Assembly (NCBI RefSeq): GCF_000159955.1
Contig: NZ_GG696002.1
Location: forward strand, 14,715-24,129
Direction: 5' to 3'
DNA length: 9,415 nucleotides
DNA from: Paenibacillus sp. oral taxon 786 str. D14
Lineage (GTDB): Bacteria; Bacillota; Bacilli; Paenibacillales; Paenibacillaceae
Position numbers and translations under genes: made by a program. Shown here one piece after another: positions 1 to 5,797 of this stretch. Under the pieces are notes generated by a model. The model did no database searches. It worked only from the letters and a program-made list of their open reading frames with translations, and was not told the origin of the DNA. Each line of letters opens with the position of its first letter. The stretch's first letter is position 1.

Positions 1-34
1 AAAAGACAACGGGGACGTATACACTTCCCCGTTG
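1..34 (-). terminator. Rho-independent terminator of the GH5 gene
   Basis: A perfect 9-bp inverted repeat (caacgggga at 7-15, tccccgttg at 26-34) encloses a 10-base loop. It starts 25 bases after the GH5 stop codon when read on the minus strand and is followed by TCTTTT, which runs off the window edge. A G+C-rich stem with a T-rich tail immediately behind a stop codon is the standard intrinsic terminator layout. The full length of the T tract cannot be seen. Confidence 0.75.
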
Positions 35-58
35 CCTTTGTCTAAGCTTCGGCTGCCA

Positions 59-1762
59 TTACTGGGTAATCAGCCAAAAGGCTTCCCAAGCGCCCCCAAC
101 CTGATCCCGGTTAGCCACCAGTCCAGCTCCGTTATTCAATTCCACTGTCACGTACTTGTCATTGGCCAAGGCGAACAAGGCGATCGCCCCGTCGGCCAGC
201 TGTTCCTTCCGGAACTTCTCCCATAGTTGAATGCTCTCGCCGCGGGCAATCAGCTTGCCGCCGTCGTTCAAGTCCGCGGTGACGTATTTTCCATTGATTT
301 TGGATTTCAACGAAATCGTTCCATCACTGTTGTTGATGATTTCGAACAGCTCCCAATCCTGGGCTGTATCGCGATTTGCGACCAGCGGAGCGCTGTCGGC
401 GTTCTCCGCGCTGACGATCTTCTTATTCGCTTCCGAGATCAAATAAACGAACCCGGTAGGCGTAGGAGGCGGGGTTGACCCGGTCGTATATTTTTTCACC
501 AAATTTTGCAGTGTGGTGTTTGGCCGAAAATTCTCAGTATTAAATTTGCTCCATTTAGCGGCGATCGTCGCCGGGCTGTCGCTTAAGATGTTTGGCACCG
601 GATTTGGGTTGTTGTTGAAGTAACCCCAGTTCCCGTAGTTCGAGCTGACCTTATACGTCCAGTTCGTCCAAGAGATATTGGAGGCGTTCATTCCAGCCAA
701 GAACTTCTCCCACAGATCGGTAAAATCAAACAGGCAAAATTCTCCGACATACACCGGCACGTTCCACCTGGCTTGGTGATCGCGCAGTCCTTGCAAAGCG
801 GTGTTCACCAGATTGTTCTGCACATTCCAATCAGAAGCCTCGTTGCCGGCCATCGCGTAATAGTGCATCTCGTACACCACGTTAGTCCAACCAAACGTAT
901 CCGGGTCATAGAGCTGGTTCCAGTTCCAGGCCGCTTCGATGAAGATCGTATGATCGGGATCGATTGCGCGGATCGCCTTATAGAGTCGGTCATAAAAAGC
1001 GTTCAACTGCTCCTTGCTCACCCGGTCAGGTTCATTTAACAGATCGTAACCTGCCACGGTCGGATTGCCTTTAAAATGGGCTGCAATCCCTTCCCACAAC
1101 CGGACGGTACGATCCTGATACTGCTGGTTCTTCCACAGCTGCGGGTCCGAGTTGACCTCACCCGAGTTATCGAAGGTGTTCTGGGCCCCAAACGTACCGT
1201 GCAGATCCAGCAGAACGTAAATGCCCCGATTCCCCGCTTCGCGGACGAGCCAATCCAGCTTGCTCCACGGATCCGCCTTCCAATTGCCGTACTTGTCCAT
1301 CAGCTCCAGGTACAGAATAGGCACGCGGACCATATTCATCCCCATGTTTTTGATATTGTCCAAATCCCGCGTAGTCAGCCAAGCGTCTTGATACGTTTTG
1401 ATCAGGCTTTCCGCCGTTTGCGCGCCATGCAGGCTCGTCAACGTTTCACGCAGCGTCCATTCGTCCTTCACGCCAAGCGGTGACATCCAGCTCTCCTGCA
1501 ACAACCAACCGCCTAGGTTGGTCCCCCGCAGATTGACGATATTGCCTGTGCCGTAGTTGTCCCGCAGCACCGTACCGTTGGCTTTCAGGAAACCGCTTTG
1601 CTCAATTCTCGACACATTCATGCCGGAATCTCCCTCTGCGGCTTGGGCAGAAGGAACAAACATGGAGTTACTTAAGGTCAAAGCAGCAAGAATCACACAG
1701 AGTAGGAAAGTGCGGAGTATTCTCTGGATGTCACGGACAGCATTGGGTCGGATCATGATCAT
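59..1762 (-). CDS. Secreted GH5 glycoside hydrolase with C-terminal fascin-like beta-trefoil domain
   Basis: This is a retaining glycoside hydrolase of family 5 (clan A TIM barrel), predicted to be exported and to cut a beta-glucan or related polysaccharide outside the cell. Residues 1-41 are a signal peptide: basic start, hydrophobic stretch around 18-30, likely cleavage after AQA. The catalytic domain spans roughly 50-425. It shows NLRGTNLGGW (77-86), RVP near 146, DLHG with H188, the acid/base glutamate E244 in LLNEP, H300 in YEMHYY, and the nucleophile E341 in VYVGEF. A Thr/Pro linker (about 427-437) leads to about 130 residues with three related segments (GKYVTADLN, DKYVTVELN and a diverged first copy), as in a fascin-like beta-trefoil that may bind sugar. 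The N-terminal GTNLGGWLLQESW motif recalls exo-beta-1,3-glucanases, but the substrate is uncertain. The start is ATG 1762, because AAAGGAGG lies 7 bases upstream; the GTG at 1765 would be too close. It has its own promoter, cre site and terminator. Confidence 0.93.
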   Translation of the reverse strand: MIMIRPNAVRDIQRILRTFLLCVILAALTLSNSMFVPSAQAAEGDSGMNVSRIEQSGFLKANGTVLRDNYGTGNIVNLRGTNLGGWLLQESWMSPLGVKDEWTLRETLTSLHGAQTAESLIKTYQDAWLTTRDLDNIKNMGMNMVRVPILYLELMDKYGNWKADPWSKLDWLVREAGNRGIYVLLDLHGTFGAQNTFDNSGEVNSDPQLWKNQQYQDRTVRLWEGIAAHFKGNPTVAGYDLLNEPDRVSKEQLNAFYDRLYKAIRAIDPDHTIFIEAAWNWNQLYDPDTFGWTNVVYEMHYYAMAGNEASDWNVQNNLVNTALQGLRDHQARWNVPVYVGEFCLFDFTDLWEKFLAGMNASNISWTNWTYKVSSNYGNWGYFNNNPNPVPNILSDSPATIAAKWSKFNTENFRPNTTLQNLVKKYTTGSTPPPTPTGFVYLISEANKKIVSAENADSAPLVANRDTAQDWELFEIINNSDGTISLKSKINGKYVTADLNDGGKLIARGESIQLWEKFRKEQLADGAIALFALANDKYVTVELNNGAGLVANRDQVGGAWEAFWLITQ

Positions 1763-1778
1763 CACAAATCCTCCTTTA

Positions 1779-1827
1779 TTACAATAATGGTTTATATTTC
1801 CTTTTTAAACATAAGCTATTATTGTAA
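1779..1827. repeat. Perfect 10-bp inverted repeat flanking the GH5 -10 region
   Basis: The arm ttacaataat at 1779-1788 is the exact reverse complement of attattgtaa at 1818-1827. The arms are 29 bases apart and bracket the -10 element and the predicted transcription start. The distal arm overlaps the first five bases of the cre box; the proximal arm sits just upstream of the ribosome binding site. This could be a pair of half-sites for a second regulator or a leader hairpin. The A+T-rich composition makes a chance match possible. Confidence 0.4.
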
Positions 1828-1837
1828 GCGCTGTCAA
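1808..1837 (-). promoter_or_regulatory. Sigma-A type promoter of the GH5 gene
   Basis: On the minus strand a perfect -35 TTGACA (1837-1832) is followed after 18 bases by TATGTT (1813-1808, four of six matches to TATAAT). Transcription would start near 1801, leaving a leader of about 40 bases with the AAAGGAGG ribosome binding site before ATG 1762. The -35 element lies inside a cre site, so the promoter should be controlled by carbon supply. Confidence 0.65.
1823..1836. promoter_or_regulatory. CcpA catabolite-response element (cre) over the GH5 -35 box
   Basis: TGTAAGCGCTGTCA on the plus strand matches the Firmicute cre consensus TGWAANCGNTNWCA at every position. It overlaps the TTGACA -35 box of the GH5 promoter. 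CcpA bound here would block RNA polymerase, so the expected effect is repression when a preferred sugar such as glucose is present. The sequence match is seen; the repression is inferred from position. Confidence 0.8.
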
Positions 1838-1862
1838 TAGAAAGATCATTTCATAGATTCTT

Positions 1863-2954
1863 TCAGATGATCGCTTCTAGCAGATGTGCGATCCGGGCCG
1901 TATCTGCGGCTTCAATCCATGCCTGTGGAATCCGCGCGAAGCGGCACTCACTGCTTTGTAAATAACGGTAGATGATCCGAGCCTCATCAATTTCATCTCG
2001 GGTAGGTTTGCCCGTCAGGGGAGGAGAGCTATGGCTTAGACAGGCCAATGCCTTCTCCGCCATTTTCAGAGACAGAGAGGCTCGGGAGCTTCCTTCTGAA
2101 ATTTCAACCTTCCGGCTATACAGGATCGTATTTCGCCGCAATATGAACCACTTGGCCTTCCGCTCACTCCAACGTTCCAGGACCACGAAATTCCCGTTCT
2201 GCTCAACAAATCCGGCGATCTCCTCTTGTCTCGCAAACAGATCGATGGCATGAAGGGCATCCCTGAGTTTGGCTGCGGCTTCAAAATCAACCCGTTCGGA
2301 AAAGTCCCGCATTCGTCCCTCCAACTCTTCCCGGAGGCTGGAATCCGAGCCATCCAGCAGCGCAGCAAAGCGGTTCATCACGCAGTTGTTGAGTTCAACC
2401 GCCTCCCCGCCCAAACATGCGCCGAGACATAAGCCCAGCGAATGGTTCAAACAGGGTACTCCAGTGGGAGCGGAACGGGGACGGCTGCAAGCGATACGCA
2501 AGGCTTCGCGAACGCTCCGGACTGCCGCCTCCACAGAATGTCGGCTCGCCGAATAAGGTCCGTAAACTTGGCGGATTCCCGGGGCCTCCGGCACATCGAC
2601 GACCTCCAGGTCCCAAATCCCGTCCGTGTCGCGGATCACCAAATAGACATAACCGTGCGGACTCTTCATCTTTTTGTTATACATCGGCTTCAGTTCTCGA
2701 ATCAGCCGGCACTCCAGCATCAGCGCTTCGAATTCGGTGTCGGTCCTGAGGATCTCCAAATCCTTGACGTTATGCGCCAATCTCTCGACCTTCTTGGAGC
2801 GGTGACGGGAGGCATGAAAATAAGAGCGCACTCTTTGCTGCAAGTTCTTCGACTTGCCGACATAAATGACGCCTCCCGCCGCGTCCTTCATCAAGTACAC
2901 CCCCGGCGCGGCCGGGAGGGTGCGCAGCTGCTGTTCGACCCGTTCGTTTGTCAT
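1863..2954 (-). CDS. Short UvrC-like (Cho-type) GIY-YIG endonuclease
   Basis: The 363-residue product matches the N-terminal half of excinuclease subunit UvrC, the part that makes the 3' incision at DNA lesions. The GIY-YIG domain occupies about 13-95: GVYLM at 18-22, VIYVGKSKNL at 29-38, RVRSYF from 41, and the acidic EFEALMLE ending at E81. Four cysteines at 156, 168, 176 and 180 match the UvrC cysteine cluster, reported to hold an iron-sulfur cluster. A UVR motif (UvrB-binding helical hairpin) lies at about 206-239. UvrC is normally around 600 residues; the RNase H-like 5'-incision domain and the helix-hairpin-helix pair are absent. That is the architecture of E. coli Cho, a back-up 3' nuclease. 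The last 120 residues are family-specific. No frame disruption is seen, so the short length looks natural. Its ATG overlaps the upstream yfcE stop in ATGA, so translation is probably coupled. Confidence 0.85.
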   Translation of the reverse strand: MTNERVEQQLRTLPAAPGVYLMKDAAGGVIYVGKSKNLQQRVRSYFHASRHRSKKVERLAHNVKDLEILRTDTEFEALMLECRLIRELKPMYNKKMKSPHGYVYLVIRDTDGIWDLEVVDVPEAPGIRQVYGPYSASRHSVEAAVRSVREALRIACSRPRSAPTGVPCLNHSLGLCLGACLGGEAVELNNCVMNRFAALLDGSDSSLREELEGRMRDFSERVDFEAAAKLRDALHAIDLFARQEEIAGFVEQNGNFVVLERWSERKAKWFILRRNTILYSRKVEISEGSSRASLSLKMAEKALACLSHSSPPLTGKPTRDEIDEARIIYRYLQSSECRFARIPQAWIEAADTARIAHLLEAII

Positions 2955-3499
2955 GGAGCAAACTCAATCCGTTTGATGATCTCCCCGGCAAAATCCTTAA
3001 CGATAAACGCCCCTGCCTTCAAAATGCCATAGGAATTAGGGAAATTCTCCTTCGGCAAGGCGATAGACCCCGGGTTCAGGACATAGATGCCGTCTTTGAC
3101 GTCAGCCACTGGCACATGCGTATGTCCCTGAATAAACACGTCACCCGGCGCCAACGGCGGAAGCTGCTCGATGCTGTATCCGTGCCCATGCGTGACGTAA
3201 ATACGGCGTCCTTCCAAGTAGAGCATGGCATAATCCGCCATCATCGGAAATTCCAGCAGCATTTGATCCACTTCTGCATCGCAGTTCCCGCGAACAGCGA
3301 TCAGGTTATGCTTATGCTCGTTAAGCGTTGCCGCGACCTGCTTCGGATCATAGCCGTCAGGCAGCGGATTTCGCGGCCCATGATACAGGAAATCCCCCAG
3401 CATGATGATTTGATCGGGCTGCTCCTCTGCCGCTTTGGCCATCGCCCGATCCAGCCAAGCGCTTGACCCGTGGATATCCGAAATCAACATCAATTTCAT
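2951..3499 (-). CDS. yfcE: YfcE-type metallophosphoesterase (phosphodiesterase)
   Basis: A calcineurin-like dinuclear metal phosphoesterase of the YfcE/MJ0936 family, probably cytoplasmic because no signal peptide is seen. All metal-site motifs are present in the 182-residue product: D8 and H10 in SDIHGS, D36 in GDFLYHGP, N72 in GNCD, H104 in THGH, and H126/H128 in GHTH. Length is normal (E. coli YfcE is about 184 residues). E. coli YfcE hydrolyses artificial phosphodiesters with manganese; its natural substrate is not settled, so none is claimed here. ATG 3499 is chosen because AAGGAG ends 9 bases upstream; the in-frame TTG at 3508 touches the ribosome binding site. It is the first gene of a two-gene unit with the UvrC-like nuclease, overlapping it by 4 bases, and has a plausible promoter at 3529-3557. 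Confidence 0.92.
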   Translation of the reverse strand: MKLMLISDIHGSSAWLDRAMAKAAEEQPDQIIMLGDFLYHGPRNPLPDGYDPKQVAATLNEHKHNLIAVRGNCDAEVDQMLLEFPMMADYAMLYLEGRRIYVTHGHGYSIEQLPPLAPGDVFIQGHTHVPVADVKDGIYVLNPGSIALPKENFPNSYGILKAGAFIVKDFAGEIIKRIEFAP

Positions 3500-3528
3500 C
3501 AAAACCAACTCCTTACCTCTTTCGTTTT

Positions 3529-3557
3529 AGTATAAAGGAAGAAAGAACGTCTGGCGA
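3529..3557 (-). promoter_or_regulatory. Putative promoter of the yfcE / uvrC-like unit
   Basis: On the minus strand TCGCCA (3557-3552, four of six to TTGACA) is followed after 17 bases by TATACT (3534-3529, five of six to TATAAT). Transcription would begin about 20-25 bases before the ATG at 3499. The spacing is ideal and the position fits, but the -35 box is weak and no experiment supports it. Confidence 0.5.
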
Positions 3558-3591
3558 AACACACTGAAATTTATCATCGGAGGTACCTTGT

Positions 3592-3771
3592 ATGAAGTCC
3601 ATCAAGAAATGGGTAGTGATCCTTCTAGTCTTTTGGGGGATGTGGAAAATCTTATTTTTCCTACTAAGAGACGTTCTGTTTGAGGTGCTGACGTTCCCAG
3701 ATCCCTATGCCAATATCCTTAAGACAGCGTCTGATAAGCAAATAAGACAAGAAAGACGTCCAATCGCTTGA
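3592..3771 (+). CDS. Small single-pass membrane protein, 59 residues, function unknown
   Basis: I do not recognise this protein. ATG 3592 is preceded by a strong GGAGG (3579-3583) at 8 bases, and the frame stays open for 59 codons to TGA 3769-3771. The product has a basic N-terminus (MKSIKK), a hydrophobic, tryptophan-containing stretch at about 7-25 (VVILLVFWGMWKILFFLL), a short amphipathic section, a Pro-Asp-Pro turn at 36-38, and a charged C-terminal tail rich in Lys, Arg, Glu and Gln. This suggests one membrane helix with an N-in or tail-in arrangement. It lies on the strand opposite to its neighbours, divergent from yfcE and convergent with apbE, ending 17 bases from the apbE stop. No confident plus-strand promoter was found, though TATAAA at 3531-3536 could be a -10. 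It was judged real from the ribosome binding site and the transmembrane pattern. Confidence 0.6.
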   Translation: MKSIKKWVVILLVFWGMWKILFFLLRDVLFEVLTFPDPYANILKTASDKQIRQERRPIA

Positions 3772-3779
3772 ACGTCCTT
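3745..3779. terminator. Weak, possibly bidirectional terminator between the small membrane protein and apbE
   Basis: The arms aaagacgt (3752-3759) and acgtcctt (3772-3779) pair over 8 bp with one G-U pair and a 12-base loop. Read on the minus strand, the hairpin starts 10 bases after the apbE stop codon and is followed by TTTCTTGTCTT-type sequence. Read on the plus strand it contains the stop codon of the 59-residue gene and is followed by a T/C-rich run. The stem is not very stable, so this is tentative. Confidence 0.35.
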
Positions 3780-3788
3780 AGCCTTCTA

Positions 3789-4868
3789 TTATTCAACCAG
3801 CGTGTACTGCGGATCTGTCACCTTAAACGAATTTTTGATACCGGACGTGACGTAAATTTTGTTGTCTTTTGTTATAAACATCGCTTCCGTCCCGTCATTC
3901 AAGTCCTCGATGTATTGCAGCCCTTCCTCCAGGCCCATCACATAAACGAAGGTCGACAGCGCGTCCGCGTCCGTTGCGTTATCCGCCAGAATCGTGACGC
4001 TCTTTAGATTATTTTGCGCCGGCACGCCGGTTCTCGGATCCAGTATATGGTGATACATCACATCGTCCTCGATAAAGTAACGTTCATAGATTCCGGAAGT
4101 ATCAATGACTTGGTCGCTTAAACGGATCGTTCCCATGGTCGTGCCCCGCGAGCTATCCGGATCTTGTAGACCGACGTTCCAGCTGTCTCCATTAGGCTTG
4201 TTTCCAATCACGATGATGCTGCTGCCGCCGAGGTCGACAAGCGCGCTCTTGACGCCTTCCGCCCGCAAATAGGCCGCAACCTCGTCCGCCGCATACCCTT
4301 TGCCGATGCCGCCGAGATCCAGCACCATCCCAGGCCGTTTCAGAAAGACGGTGCGCTTGGCTTCGTCGACCACTACGTCTTGATATCCCACCAGGCTAAG
4401 TTCCCGCTGCAAATCCTCCGGAGCCGGAACATGGGCTCCTTCATGGCCGATATCCCAAAGATCCACCAGCCCGCCGACCGTCGGATCAAACAGCCCGTTC
4501 GTCTCTTTGGCGTAATCAAGCGAGCGTTTCAGCACCTTCATCGTATCCTCCGACACTTCAACCGCCTGTTTGCCGGCTTCCTGATTTACTTTGTAGAGCT
4601 GGCTCGTCTCCAAGGTCCGGCTTAACTCCTGATCCAAGGTTTTTAGCATCGTATCGATATGATCCAAATGTTCCTCAGCCTTCGGGTCATCATACAATTT
4701 GATGTTAACCACCGTATCAAAAATATAATATTGTTTCGAGGCCGGCTCCGCGGCCGTTGGTTTCTCCTTGTTCCCTGCATTCCCCCCGCAGCCGGAGAGG
4801 AGGGTCATCAGCATTGCCGTCAAGCCTAAGATCACGGCCCGTTTGCTCCATTTCTGTGTTCGTTGCAT
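3789..4868 (-). CDS. apbE: FAD:protein FMN transferase, lipoprotein (ApbE family)
   Basis: ApbE uses FAD to attach FMN covalently to a Ser/Thr of extracytoplasmic flavoproteins. A 26-residue lipoprotein signal ends in the lipobox LSGC with C27, so the enzyme is predicted to be anchored on the outer face of the membrane. The core shows FDTVV (50-54), TNGLFDPTVGGLVDLW (123-138), DLGGIGKGYAAD (184-195), VDLGGSS (211-217), DTSGIYERY (256-264), HHILDPRTG (273-281) and TDADALST (299-306). The last two hold the usual metal-binding and flavin-binding residues. The 359-residue length is normal. GAGG lies 4 bases before ATG 4871 and 7 bases before ATG 4868; the latter is preferred by spacing. No FMN-accepting protein (FMN-bind domain, NqrC or RnfG type) is next to it in this window, so its target must be encoded elsewhere. 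It appears monocistronic. Confidence 0.95.
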   Translation of the reverse strand: MQRTQKWSKRAVILGLTAMLMTLLSGCGGNAGNKEKPTAAEPASKQYYIFDTVVNIKLYDDPKAEEHLDHIDTMLKTLDQELSRTLETSQLYKVNQEAGKQAVEVSEDTMKVLKRSLDYAKETNGLFDPTVGGLVDLWDIGHEGAHVPAPEDLQRELSLVGYQDVVVDEAKRTVFLKRPGMVLDLGGIGKGYAADEVAAYLRAEGVKSALVDLGGSSIIVIGNKPNGDSWNVGLQDPDSSRGTTMGTIRLSDQVIDTSGIYERYFIEDDVMYHHILDPRTGVPAQNNLKSVTILADNATDADALSTFVYVMGLEEGLQYIEDLNDGTEAMFITKDNKIYVTSGIKNSFKVTDPQYTLVE

Positions 4869-4916
4869 CATTTCACCTCATTTGAAAGTTCACGCAGCTT
4901 GTTGTTAACTTCCCGT

Positions 4917-4945
4917 ATTGTATAATTTTCATCACACTTCGTCTA
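4917..4945 (-). promoter_or_regulatory. Putative sigma-A promoter of apbE
   Basis: On the minus strand TAGACG (4945-4940, four of six to TTGACA) is followed after exactly 17 bases by TACAAT (4922-4917, five of six to TATAAT). Transcription would start about 40 bases upstream of the apbE start. Position and spacing are good; the -35 box is imperfect. Confidence 0.55.
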
Positions 4946-4983
4946 GGAAGTACATCACGATCAGCTGGGTACTGCAAGATAAA

Positions 4984-5091
4984 ATGAGCATGAAAAAGAA
5001 GCGAGATCGATCTCGTTCCCAAAATGGTCAACTCCAAGCCAAGGTTGAAAAACCAGGAACAACACCAACAAAATTCGGTAAGCTAACGTAA
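4984..5091 (+). CDS. Possible 35-residue basic peptide ORF, doubtful
   Basis: An open frame from ATG 4984 to TAA 5089-5091 would encode a very basic, hydrophilic peptide starting MSMKKKRDRSRSQNGQ and containing a PGTTPTK segment. The composition is like that of small spore or nucleic-acid-associated proteins, but I recognise no family. No ribosome binding site is visible before ATG 4984 or ATG 4990, and no clear promoter. It occupies part of the roughly 260-base gap between apbE and the TSUP remnant. It could be a real small gene, debris from the event that removed the front of the TSUP gene, or chance. Confidence 0.22.
   Translation: MSMKKKRDRSRSQNGQLQAKVEKPGTTPTKFGKLT
5002..5015. repeat. 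Perfect 14-bp palindrome
   Basis: cgagatcgatctcg reads the same on both strands with no central spacer. It lies in the otherwise unassigned apbE-TSUP gap, within the doubtful 35-codon frame and about 60 bases upstream of the apbE -35 box. A dyad of this sort can be an operator for a dimeric regulator, but no family is recognised and a chance origin is possible. Confidence 0.4.
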
Positions 5092-5130
5092 AATGACCAG
5101 TAGCAAAATTCTCCTCGAACGCCGCGATAA

Positions 5131-5737
5131 CCTTTCTCCGGTTCGATCAGCCATTACCGGGAAGGGAATATGAAGCTGCGGCCCGGGGTGGTCGTCGGCT
5201 TAACCGTTGCAGCGGGAGCGTGGATCAGCTCGGGCTGGTCATCCCTGATCCCCGAAGATCAGCTGGGATATTTGACCTCCGGGATGCTGTTCGCTTTCCG
5301 GATTCGCCCTGTGGTTTCGAATGGCCTATGTCTCCCGGCGGCCGAAGACGCCCGAGATCATGGACGCCTCATCCGGCAAAGGCTGGCGCTTTGGGGTGAA
5401 TGCACCGCTCGTTGGCTTCATTACCGGCGCTTTATCGGGGCTGTTCGGAATCGGGTCGACCCCCTTTATCCAACTGGGGCTGATGCTGCTCCTTGGAATG
5501 TCCATGCGATACGCCGCCGGAACAACCATGCTGGTCATTATGCCAATTGCCCTCGCCGGAGGGGCCGGTTACATTACCATCGGGTACCTGGATGTACAAT
5601 TGCTCGCCACCGTTGTCATCGGCACGATGACCGGCGCGTATATTGGAGCCAAGCTCACGAAGCGCGTGCCTGCGGCTTGGCTAAAAACGTGCATGGTGCT
5701 CACCCCGATGCTGGGCGGCGCAATCCTCTTGTTCTAA
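5131..5737 (+). pseudogene. TSUP (TauE/SafE-type) membrane permease remnant, 5'-truncated and frameshifted
   Basis: TSUP permeases are membrane proteins of roughly 250 residues made of two similar halves; family members export sulfite or sulfonates or move other small sulfur compounds and anions. Here family-like sequence begins in one frame just after a stop codon (TAA 5128-5130) with PFSGSISHYREGN and runs through MKLRPGVVVGLTVAAGAW to about SGMLF (5293). It then jumps one frame, and the second half continues as WFRMAYVSRRPK, then GALSGLFGIGSTPFIQLGL, AAGTTMLVIMPIAL and AYIGAKLTKRVP to TAA 5735-5737. The first helices, including the N-terminal glycine-rich motif, are missing upstream. A 138-codon frame from ATG 5321 could in principle yield the C-terminal half, but it has no good ribosome binding site. 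Two independent lesions (missing 5' end, frameshift at about 5290-5312) argue for a decayed gene rather than a sequencing slip alone. Confidence 0.8.
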
Positions 5738-5747
5738 TTATCGATCC

Positions 5748-5785
5748 AAAAAAAAGGACCCTTCTGATGAGGGTCCGTCATTTTT
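5748..5785. terminator. Bidirectional rho-independent terminator between TSUP remnant and cueP
   Basis: A perfect 7-bp stem (ggaccct 5756-5762, agggtcc 5770-5776) with a 7-base loop is flanked by eight A on the left and a T run on the right. On the minus strand the eight A become a T tract, giving a strong terminator 20 bases after the cueP stop. On the plus strand the tail is gtcattttt, also serviceable for the TSUP gene. Confidence 0.9.
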
Positions 5786-5797
5786 ATACGTTTAGCA

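Noticed and set aside
1838..1870. Possible terminator after the UvrC-like gene (gatcat...atgatc and gaaaga...tctttc pairings)
   Set aside because: Stems are only 6 bp with long loops and no T tract before the GH5 promoter. It is not convincing as a terminator.
2442..3466. Two long plus-strand frames of 196 and 172 codons
   Set aside because: They are antisense to the UvrC-like gene and yfcE, whose catalytic motifs are complete. The plus-strand translations show no family features.
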